NCBI GenBank assembly: GCA_035610835.1
Contig: CM069449.1
Coordinates: 63,140,292 to 63,204,291 of the forward strand
DNA length: 64,000 bases
Reading direction: 5' to 3'
Origin: Ophiura sarsii
Lineage: Eukaryota > Echinodermata > Ophiuroidea > Amphilepidida > Ophiuridae
In this document: one piece after another, positions 1 through 12,200 of the stretch
Layout of the letters: each line of letters starts with the position of its first letter
Position numbering within the stretch: position 1 is the stretch's first letter
Position numbers and translations under genes: made by a program
The notes under the pieces: model-generated
Told to the model about the DNA's origin: nothing
Seen by the model: the letters and a program-made list of their open reading frames with translations, nothing else
Databases searched by the model: none

Positions 1-189
1 ATATGGAATTTATGTCATCAATGCCCAACGTTGAAATACGGTATGCATGGTTGAAGTTGTGTGCACTTTTGGTGGCTACTTCGCAACATTCAGCGTTTTG
101 TCCATTTCGTGGCAGTTTTAGTCTTTTCCCAGCCTTTTAGAAAATAATGTTTGTCTTTAACATGTTTAATAGTAAGATCTATGACTCAC

Positions 190-293
190 CTGTTAAAAAA
201 CTAACAGTAATACCAATAACGAACACGGCGCACACAGCTACGCCGCTGTACCATAAATAACTCATGCCGTACCACCACACATCTAAATCAGTC
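190..293 (-). CDS. SLC5A8: SLC5A8-like exon 13 (last in window)
   Basis: A 104-bp exon, residues 501-535. It reads [20 protein letters not shown] followed by a hydrophobic stretch to SFLTG, matching the W-Y-LSYLY-S last helix of SLC5A8. Acceptor CTCCAG, donor GTGAGT in phase 1, so at least one more coding exon (cytoplasmic tail) must lie left of position 1. Confidence 0.88.
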
Positions 294-3200
294 CTGGAGA
301 AAATCAAAGATACGCAATTTAATAAAGATCAGATTGAAACATGAAAAATTGGAAAACCAATATTTCAAAATAATATTTTGAGAAAGGAAATCCTAAAAGG
401 GTTTGGATAGAATAATACGAGACATCAAACAATGGCGGCACCTGCATCAGGATATCTTTTAAGGGGGAATCCGTTCTGGGGGCAAGAGAAGAAATTGGGG
501 GTAAGATAGCAAAGCGCGCAAACATTTGGCTTTACAGTCAAAATTGCCGGAAATTAGCTTAATTTGGTCAGAAATTTAATAGACATTGTAGACCAAACTT
601 AAGCTAATTGTATGTAATTTGGACATTAAAGATCGACATATCTGATTGTGTCCAAACTAAATGGGAAAGGACTTGAGCTGACTGAGGGGCATGGGGGGGG
701 GGGGGGGGGGGGTGGGGGTAATGACTGGACCCCCTATCCCCGTGGTGCCGCAACTGCAAACAAAGAAATCCAAAAACCAGACTGAAAGACCGAGAGGCAG
801 AGATAGACATGATCCGTCTGACAAAGATTATATAATGACAAATTCTCATTGACTTACGGTGGAGCTGGTGTCCATGGTGACGTCATAGGTGACATAATCG
901 TTGTATATGGTAGTGGTGTAGTTGTCGGGAAGCTGCAGTTATCTATTGTCAAGTAGAGTTTTGCACTCGGTGGTGGGTTGATTATTGCACCGATACCAAC
1001 CCAAAATGAGAACCCCAGACCTCCGAGTAAACCGGCAGCAGCACCCTAAATTAGCATTTTCATGGTTAGTATGCATATTCATATCCATACATCTTTTATC
1101 ACTTTTCAAAATATGAAGGGTACTTGCAGTCAGTGAGTATAAGAGTTCTTCTTTCAACATCGCCTTTATTGCATCATGGGGCTATTACGATGGAGCAACA
1201 TGCTGCATCAAAGAGGTAACCTACATCCGCCTATGCATTTGCGATCGGCATAACTGGGTTCGATCAGTTAATGCGATCATCAGATGAATAGGATCAGGAA
1301 AGCGGATAAAGTAGTAATAACGGTCGAGTGACGATTCGTCGTGGTATTACATTGTGACGATAAGTATGTATGTTACTATGTTATAACAAGATTTGTTTAG
1401 ATTTTTGTACTCCAAATCGTTGTTTTATTCCCAATTAACAAATCAATTTATGGCTTTAGGAATAATTAAGAAAACGAGATTCCAAAACAATAGGTTAGAG
1501 GTCTATATTACAAAAACGACCAAAGATTAAAACCCCCAATATAAGTGAACACGTTACTTCAAGCCAATTTTAGGTAACACACCGAGTGCTCTTCATTATT
1601 GTTGAAGGATTGATAACAAGCAATATAGAAAGGTTCTATCTTTATCCTGACATATTATACTGATTATGTGTACCTTGCATTAATACAACTATCAACCGTA
1701 TTACATTTGGATATGAGCCAAATTAATGGTTAAACACAATGGGCCGTATACTCGTGCTATGCACGGTTTTAGCTTAAAACCTGTTGATCTATAATCGTGT
1801 CTAAATTAGACGCGAGGTTATCTTTTAAACGACGAGTTGAACAAAACTCGGTTCTAAACTCCGGAAATCTCATCCCCAGAGTGGTCGTGCGTTCATTGAA
1901 TACAGGTATTCAATCATTGTATATAGGTATTCAATTTTTTGTGGTTAGAATAGATATCAACCAAATTCATAGATCACACGATATGCACGTCGTATTGCAC
2001 CGCCACGGTTGACTAATTATTGAAGGCGTACAATTGGTGCATAAGTTTAGTTAAACGCGTGCTAAACTATCCCCATACTTATTTTTAAATTTATACACTT
2101 TTCGTGTGTTAGACAAGTGTTTAACATTAAGTTAAACCAATTTTCGAGAATTGCGTTTTTTGTTTAAAGTCAAAGTTAAACGCGTGTTTAGCTAAAACCG
2201 CGTTTAAATCGTACGAGAATACGGCCCAAAATGTGAAAACGTCGGGTTCAGGTATCATTCTTGACCTGTAAATGGTCCGCCGTGCATCTCTACCCACCAA
2301 ATTGGATCTTGTATTTCCTCTGCTTATTGTCTGCTGGTTACCTTAGTGAGTAGGTATAAATGTCATGCCTTCACTTTGTTTTAAGGCAGCTTCTTCTATA
2401 ATAATATGTAATCATCTAACTACTTATTACACGGATGACATTTGAGCTTTTCGACAATACCATTATTAATAGAGGTTATCCATTTAGTGGATTAGCTGCC
2501 ATCTTGTCGGGAATAATTTTTCAGAACGAAGACACACCTGCCTCATGATATATGCAATATGGTAACACGGTTCATGCAATAAATTGGATATCATGCATCG
2601 ATTCAATTGAAAGTATATACAGTCATCAAAAAAAGTATACTGGTAATAAATGGACTTTTAACTCTAAAAATATATATCCTACCTAAAAATATTAAATCAT
2701 AAAGTTGATCCATCGGAACAATACGGCCGACTGTCCAACCTTCGCATGCATCCCCCAATTGCACTACCGGCAGTCGGTAAGCTACCCGTAGATGGGTCCG
2801 CGTGTAGAAAATAAAAATGTGAAAATGAAAATCGGACTTAACCTTACATTTGGGAGTGTCATTTCCTCAATAATCACCCGATCCTAGCATGCAATATATA
2901 TATTTTTAGAGTTATAAGCCTACCTGTATAGTTACTTTTTTGATGACTGAAGAATAGGCTGGATGCGATTCCCCTTTGAAGTCCGTTGCGCATGGCTACA
3001 CGGATAACCTGTATCCTATTTAAATACAGATTCGATATACTTACTTTTGAGTTACACCACGGGAAGAACATGGCTAACGAAAATAGTCCCAATAGTGGTC
3101 CACCAACCATGCCAAATATGCTGAGCGCTGCCTGTATGGTCAAAATCAAATCCTTACTTTTTAAGTATGTGTAAGCTTATCAAACGGTCAGTTTTCAATA

Positions 3201-6200
3201 ATACCCTTAGATAATTGTAAAATAGTTTAAAGTAAAGTGTATACACTGCTCTTGGCAGAGTTACCACATTATCTACACGTGTGTAAATAGATTTAGTGGT
3301 TGTGATGCTGGTTCGACTGTGCAATTTCGTAAATTTAAGTTCGGGTATGTATCCCGCTTCTTCTCAAGTAACGTGAATCGGTTCATATGTTTCCTTTGGT
3401 TAATATTTCTTGTAATGAAACATTTCTAATTAAACTTTAAATTATAGTACTTACCGACAGCACGTCTCCCATAGCAGCTGCCACATATGCCATTAAAATT
3501 GAGATTATCCCGTAGCAAAGTACTGTTTGGTTTCAAGTTAAAAAGTATTCAGTTAATAATTTTGAATAATGGGTCCATAATACAATACGCTGGTTCCCCG
3601 CGATCATCACGCCAAATAAATACAGAGATCGAAGTCAATATGACACGCGTAGCGGTGGCAAACGCTACCGCTTAGCGATCGTGCGTTGTGGAGTATTTTA
3701 GCTATTTCAGCGTGTGTCGGATGAGCACGTTACTTCAAGCCAATCTTAAGTGACAAGTGAACTTGAAATTGAATTAAAAGCAATTTATTCTGACTTTAAA
3801 ATAAATGTTCCAGGGGCCTAACAGCAATCATTTGTCAGATCAGAGGGGACAAGATCTTCGTTTTAGGTAGATCTTCCGGTAAGGGGAGAACAGATCTTAT
3901 CACCTTTACACGGTGCAGGGGAAGTTTGATCATGGCTCACCCGATTTGTTACTAATTACGGCATTGATTTTTTCGTAGGTGTAAACATGATTATATTGGA
4001 TATACATCATGTATATTAAACCGATTTCCGCGTTTCCGCAACTTTAAATCATAATTGGCGCATTTTCCCGCAACAACCCGACAATTTTCGTATATATGTT
4101 ATCCTACACGGGGCCTTCTCCGTCACCATTCCTGGTATCCATATAATTATTTTCCCTTTCACGGATTAGGCTTCATTTATTCCTTAACAATTGCAAATAT
4201 AACATTCAATGTAAACTTACCAAGTCCTTTGGTTATATAAGTATACGTTTGTTCTTTTGGATTAAAGAAAGGTTTGACAACGTCCTCAGCTACCACGGCA
4301 GCAAGTGCATTCAGACCGGAAGATACTGTACTGTGTTTTATTAAGAAATGTAATATTGGTTAAGAGTTCGCCGTCGCAAAAGTTTAAAAATGTCAAGCTT
4401 TCGGCAGGATTAGCTCTGACTACTTCAGGACCAAATTATAATATTAAGTAAAACATAGAGATTGCCACTTCTCTATTATTATCAGCATTTGGGCTGCCCC
4501 TTGCCCGATTATTTGAGAGTAGGTGCCCGGATTGGTGGCATTGAAAAGAGACGTTCATATGAATTGCCCCTCGTCCATTGCCCCTCGTCCACGGAACACG
4601 GTGGCTCTGAAAAGAGCTCTAAGCGTATGTTTCCGCTAGCCTACTATAACTGTTAGTTCTGATTTAAGTTAATTTAAGTTATGATTTGACACCAAAATAC
4701 AACTTTGTCCATATTTCAGCAATCGACGAAAAGTTAGGACATTTTTGTCACATTTAGCAGATACTTAATGTCCATTAATCAAAAGTTTATGGTCATAATC
4801 CGTTCTCATAGTGAAACCAGGCAGCGGAAAATTTACGTTGAACAGATAATTAACTTGCATGGTTTTTATTGGTGTTTAGGGGACACCCTGGTAGGGGGAA
4901 ATCTACGTTGGATAGAGTATGTAAATTTACAGATAATAGTCAGACATTGTATTTAAGGGTTGCCTCAGCAGCGTGACATCAGAGGAAGCACAGGCAAGGA
5001 GAAGTCTACGTTGGACAGATAATGAATGCATAGACATTCTTATGATTATAAAGTTCATCGCTTAAGCGAAAATATGTAATACAGAAGAATTTTTTTTTTA
5101 GATGTTTTCCAAAATTGGTCCTATATAGATGAAACAGTGAAATACAAATCCAAGTTCAATGGTATGACATTTCCTTCCTCTAACGGTACATGATCGATCT
5201 TACGCAACACCTGTGTGTGCGAATTTGTGTGATTTTAGACATTATAAAGTATTTGTCTAACTTTGACATATTCTTCATTTTGACATTGTGCTAGCTTAGA
5301 CCTACCTTAAAGCACCGCTAAACATAGCTGCTACAAAAAGCCCTGGTAGACCGGGATATTGTCCTAATATGTCCATGACCATATAAGGTATTAGCTGTAC
5401 ACATAATACGAAATAAATTACCGACAATGAGTGCAACTTATCAAAATAAAACGAACGGAAAAGGATATCTGAATATAAGTTCATAATGTGAACACGTTTA
5501 GGATCATATTATGTATGCAAATGTTAATATAGTTTAGGGGCTGCGCATACTCAACAACGATCCAACGCTTTCATATTGTTAGTACTATTAGTGTTCATGA
5601 TCATAATGATGTAATGCACTGGTTCCCCACGGTCATTATGCCATAGAAACACATAGATCAGAGCCCGTAGATGTGGCGTTGCGGAGTATGCTTAGCCGTG
5701 TATGGTCCTCTGCAATTGTATTTCGGTTGAGAAATAAATAAATGGACTGAAATCTCATTACCCACTTGTAAAGCTGTTGTTTCATCCTCTGGAGTGGGTA
5801 GATAACTGGTAACTTTTACGTTACATTACACGTCACAATGAATAACAAGAAATTCTATCGACAAATGCTATCGTGGTGCATCCTCCTTAAAGGAAGGGTC
5901 CCGCAAGCACAACATTGAGCATTATTTGTTAGAAAAATAATTATCGAGCCGAAATTACGTAATTATATAGCACAAAACACCATACTAGTCACAAAACTGA
6001 ATAAAAACTGCCATCACTCAACATGCAATTTTTAAAATTCGCGGCGATCGAAAGTCCCGGTGTCGATGACGTCATGGGTATCGGTGCTCAAAGTTGCGCA
6101 TGTGCATTGTATAACTATGACATCATCGACACTGGGACTTTCGATCGCCGCGAATTTTAAAAAGTGCATGTTGAGAGATTGCGGTTTTTATTTGTTTTTG

Positions 6201-9200
6201 TCATAAGTGTGGTGTTTTGTTCTATATAATTACAAAAGTTGGGCTCGATAGTTATTTTTCTAACATATAATGCACACTTTTATGCTTGCGGGACACCTCC
6301 TTTAAAGCTAAATTGCACCTCAATTATGGACAAATTAGCAGCAAAAAAATAGCACATTTTCGCGCAGTTCAGTTGGTAAAGGAGAGGTGCTTTTTTCGAC
6401 GGTTTTAGCATTTTTTGACCACAGCCACTGAACCTACCTGATCCGTAGCTTTGACCCACCCCGCTGTGTATGGATCACATCCTCTGTACTGGGCATACAT
6501 TACAAGCCCAGCTAGAGTAGCACCAGTTAATACCACAAATAAACCAAAGATGTTGATATACAAAGCTCTGAAAAGTATCAAAGAAAAGTACAAAGTATTG
6601 CTATAGAATCTCGATTCATGCTATAATTTATTTTTTAATTCGGCTCGTAGAATATCATTTCCTGATAACATTTAAAGCCATTAAAATCTGACGGTATCAG
6701 AATTATCAATATACGAAACATCAACAAAACTTCGCCCGATAAACCAAACATCGAGACAATGACACAGCACTTGATTAACAGCGTTTAGTATGTTAAGACT
6801 ATAATAACATTAACAACTGGAACGTAACTCATACTGCAAGATGGCATACTTAGAAACGTAACAGATAGATCCTGTGTCACCGAGAGTCGATAAAAATGAC
6901 AAAATCCGACCTTCCAGTTGCTAAAAGTAGCGAAAAGTTACGGCAACGCCATTAAAATGTTGAGGAATAGTACGTAATTTTTTGGCAATTTCATAAACAT
7001 TTGGGCATCATTCCAGGCAAGGTACGGCAACGACATAAAAGCTTGTGCAAATAATTGCAAATTGAGAAAAATCCTGCGATTTCACAATAGTGTGCGTATT
7101 TTCGCCAACTTAGTGCAACTTTAGAGCATTGCGCATTATTTGGCAAAAAAATTGAAACATTTTGTCCATGTTGGTCGAGTTTTCCTACTCTGACATAGTA
7201 TAGGGCCTGTAACTGTCTCGAGAAAGTGAATTGGGAACCATGAAGGTACACAAACTTACCCTCTAGCTTGGTTTAGCGTACGACAGCTGAGATATCTTTG
7301 CACCTGTGACTGGTTTACGCCATAAACTGCTAACCAAAGTAACGTTCCACCCAAACAAATAGTCCAGAAGGTGTGACGAATGCGAGGATCAGGCTCAAAA
7401 CTGAAAAAGATCAAAGCTTTGTGATATCACCGCCCTTCATCCTTCTCACAGTTTCAACATTAGTTTTGGTTGGTTTTATGTTTTCATTCGTCAGCGATAG
7501 AGAGATCCCGCGTTCTGAATTAGCTGTCATTTGAGAGGGAACTCAATCATCTTCATTCAATACAACCTTGTGAATGACCTCCAAATTAGTACAAACATTA
7601 CTTGAAATGCAGTAAAATTACGTGAAATTATGACGTGCATTTTTTAGCCAAGAGAGATACTTGAATAGAGTTACGTTTTTTCTCCAACCGCTAATCCCAA
7701 ACGCGGGATATACCTAAGACTCTATTGGTAATCACAGTTAATGGAATTAACGATCATGTTACAAACCAGGGCATCATCATTTAAACCCAGCTCATAGAGG
7801 TCCCTTTTGCAGGTGTTCTCCATCGGTTGTCATTTGCATAACACATTATTTGGTGTATCCTTGGTGTAATTCATTCATGAGTTAGACTGGTATTAAGACT
7901 CTATTACTGAATAAAGCTGTCTAATCCTTTAATCCTTTAACACAGCATAAACCCATTATGGTCATTATGGGTTGTAATTATGTTGTATAGTTTTAAAGCT
8001 GGCAAAGAATAATAGTATCCTCGAACTCTTAATTGTGCTATGTGTTATAATGTACTATTGCGTAAAATCATTGGGATTAGTGAAGTTTAAAGGGCATATA
8101 GTCCCATTAATTGTAAGATATAGTTTGAAAAAAAATCAGCATACAATTAAAACACTTTCGCATATCTACATATCGTACGGTGGTCAATTGCAAAAGACGG
8201 CTTTTTCGTTTATAGCTGTTTGATGGTGCAGAAGAATCCACCCACCATTGATTAGGCAAGGTGCTCATACCGGATGACAACGTATTGCGCGTGATGCAAT
8301 TAGAGTATAATGGCCATACAGTCCTTAAAATAACTAACTGACCAGGTAATTAATATGCTCTCAACTCCTAAACTATAGCGCTTACGTATAAATATTAAAT
8401 TATAAAATTGTAAGGAAATCTCGTTTCTTCATTTTGAGATATTACACGTGAAGATTGAATGACTATTAACGAAGAAGTCTTCCGAACGGGAGGACGAAAC
8501 TGTCTAGTCATGTGAGTAGATATTGGATTTGTATAACAAAACATTGTTATCATTTCAATCTACAATCCTGATGAACTTATTCAAAGACTATTAACTCAGT
8601 TATGTGCCAAAAACCAAAACAAAGTCAGTTCTTTATTTTAAAATTTTGTTCGTCGGCACGCAGCCTCGGATTAGCAACAGGTAAATTATTGATTTACTGG
8701 TAGCGATAACTCACGGGTTGATAGTAAGATGAGGATTGGGATGCTTCAATTGATCAGTGCAGCCCATACACATACCTGTCACATGGTCCTGCGTGTTCAA
8801 AACCCAAGTGTGAAAATGTAAATTGCACTTAGTTCTATTCTTATCAATGTAGGGTTCTCAATTATTAACCCGGTCTTCATGAACAATGTCTTAATTGAAG
8901 AAAGAGATGTCCTTACAACTTTATAATTTAATATTTTTACGTAGGAGCTATAGCTAGTTGTGGAGTTAAGAATATATGTATTACCTGGTCAGTTACTTAT
9001 TATGAGGACTGTATAAAAAAAGATTTGTGATCGCACAGACAACCTCAAGCACAACCGTCTACAGTGATAAACAAAATATAAATCAATACGCTAACTTTAT
9101 AGTATTGATCGACCAATATTGATCGCTATTATTTGAAATATTGGGTCAAGTAAATAATAGAGACCATTTGTCGTGTACGTCTTTCTCCATGTGTCCTGAT

Positions 9201-12200
9201 GCTCGACCGACTATTTTGGCGACCTTTTATATATATATTGTTTGTGTTTATTGTTTTATGCTATAATAATATGTTGTTAAGCGCCTTGAGGCTCCTTTGG
9301 GCTAAACGTTTGTTATTATTATTATTGTTATTGAACAAGAACTTATCACAAGATACGTCAATATCGGTAATTAGCCTTGACAATCGTTGAGTCAAATGAT
9401 GGCTTTAACTGGAACATATTGTTCAGCATTCCCATAAGGCAATTTTTTTTAATAATAATGTTGTCCTCCACAGCTTTCAGAGAGGAGGGGCGGGCGGGCG
9501 GGCGGGCGGGCGGGCGGGCGGGCGGGCGGGCGGGCGGGCGGGCGGGCGGGCGGGCGGAAGGATTTTAAAAAAAAAATTAAAAAAAAGTTTTCTTATACCA
9601 GCGGAAGCTCAAAGTTCAGCCAACAAGAAGTTGTAATCACTCTAAGAGTCGCACTTGTTATAAACACGTAGAGGCGAGCTACCACTCTGGTATACAAGCC
9701 ACACCTATAGTTCTCTTGGGAATTTGACAAGGTTACAACTTCCCCATGTTAACTCTGAAAAGTATGCCATCAAGTGAACAGGTGTATGACCAGTTCGTCT
9801 GTGGTGTTCAATATTAAATTAATATTCAATGCCATTTAAACTGTTTAAAAAAAATCTGACGAGCGGACGGTCGAGGACAACATTACAATTTTGTTTTGCC
9901 TAAATAATGTTATTACAACCCACACACAAAAGCATTAAACTGCACCGCGTGCAATATGTTGTCATCGGGTATGGATACCACGCCTTACATTTTATTTCTT
10001 ACTGTATAAAATCAATCCGTCCACCTTCTTCCGCAATCCTCCAGACCTCTGATAATCCTCCAACATCAATAGTACCTTTAACGATGACCATCAGGAAACC
10101 AGCTATCATAACCACTAATTGTAATACGTCCGTCCATATTACTGCCTTTAAACCTCCCTGATAAAAAATGATGGAATAATAATAATAATAATAATAATGG
10201 TAATTTCTATAGCGCCGGTATCCGTCAGAAATGACGCTCATGGCGCTTTTGTAAACATGAATCTACCGAAAGGCTATTCAACTTTCACATGATAACAAAT
10301 TTCTCCTGAGTTAATAACCATCATATCATAACAACTAATTGTAATACGTCCGTCCATATTACTGCCTTTTAACCTCCTTGATAAAAATGATGGAATATAT
10401 TTATATATCTACCGAAAGGCTATTCAACTTTCACATGGTTAATAACCATCATATCATAACCACTAATTGTAATACGTCCGTCCATATTACTGCCTTTAAA
10501 CCTCCCTGATAAAAAATGATGGAATATATTTATATATCTTTCGAAAGGCTATTCAACTTTCACATGGTTAATAACCATCATATCATAACCACTAATTGTA
10601 ATACGTCCGTCCATATTACTGCCTTTAAACCTCCCTGATAAAAAATGATGGAATATATTTATATATCTACCGAAAGGCTATTCAACTGGTAACAAATTTC
10701 TCCTGAGTTAATAACCAAAGTCAAGCATGAATATTCGATTCGATAGGCACAATAAACCTCAATGTTTCTCGCCTGGTAATTTAAAGCAGGTAAGATTAAC
10801 TACGCACATATCCTTATTCGTGTCCTTGGAACCCAATTCTTATCACGCTATGTATTTCTCAACCGATATTCGATGGCAGAGTTGCATTAAATTCTCAATC
10901 TTTTCACGAAATCCTAACCAAAGTTCATAACTGGTTATTTATATTTTAACCCATACGATCAACCTATACTCAATGCATCTAGCGGCGGAACTCAACCAGT
11001 TTTATTCTCTACTTCGATCGCAGAGTTACATAATCATATCAAGATATGTGGCTAGTCTGTGATCCCACGGTATGTAAATATACACAGTTCAACAAAAAAT
11101 AAGTTCCCCTTTAGATTATGCCTGATATTTTTAAAATGAGTTACTCCATCGAAACGAGTTTTGGCACATATAATATACGTGTGCACAGCAACACTAGAGC
11201 GGGCCTTTAGCTACGCAGGTGTTGTAATGCTTGAATGAGCACACATTGAATGAAGGAATACCTCAATTAAAAGGTTGCCAAATGATGTATTGAAGAAGGA
11301 TGGTTAAGCAACTTGAACCAGGGTTTTTGCTGGAACAAATGTGCTGCTTGAATGGGCACACATTGACTGGAGGAATACCTCATTTCAAAAGGTGAAAAAT
11401 GCGGTGTTCAAGCAAAGACCCTGGTTCAAGACCGCGGTTCAAGCTGCTTAAACATCCTCCTTCAATACATAATTTAGCAACTTTTGAATTAAGGTAGTCC
11501 TCCATTCAATGTGTGCTTATTCAAGCATTACAACACCTGCGTAGTTGTAGCCTCGTTCTAGTATTGCTGTGAAAACGTATATTATGTGTGCCAAAACTCG
11601 TTTCGATGGAGTAACTCTTTTTAAAATATCAGGCATAATCTAAAGGGGAACTTATTATTTGTTGAGCTGTGTATATAAGAGATCAACATCGCACGGTAAT
11701 CCAATGATCTTTAAGGTAACTTAAAGCAAACATGCTGTATTACAGTGTTACTTACGATGGTACAATAAAACGTACAGACTAAACCACACGCCCAGACAGC
11801 GCCCCAAAGTGGAAAATTTGTCACTGAAACGTAAGATAATGATAAAAAATGGGAAAATTCGACAAGAAATGTTAATAATAAAATAATATGATTGAAAGAA
11901 ATTACTACACTGTTTAGAGTTGATTGAATATTTACATTTTTGTATGTAAAATTAAACTGAGTTTTTCTGTAATACGGTATCATAGAGGTAAATCAATGCA
12001 ATACCATACCTTGATTAAGAGCCAGTGCAGGTGCGTATATGGCAATACCCATGTACAATATCTGTAGAAATTAAGTACACAAGACAAAATAATGTGTTGA
12101 GGTATTATAATGAAGCATCTTCGGGAATATATTCTAAGAAAAGTCCACCATGAAATGTATTTAGAAGACATTCAGTGGACTTTAAAGGATTGTTTATCTG

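Noticed and set aside
2690..2820. Possible extra SLC5 exon on the minus strand ([17 protein letters not shown])
   Set aside because: It lies inside the inverted-repeat element at 2620-2949, and exons 11 and 12 already join in phase without it.
9377..9568. Gly/Arg/Ala-rich reading frame ([13 protein letters not shown])
   Set aside because: Translation of the (GGGC)n array inside a transposon relic.
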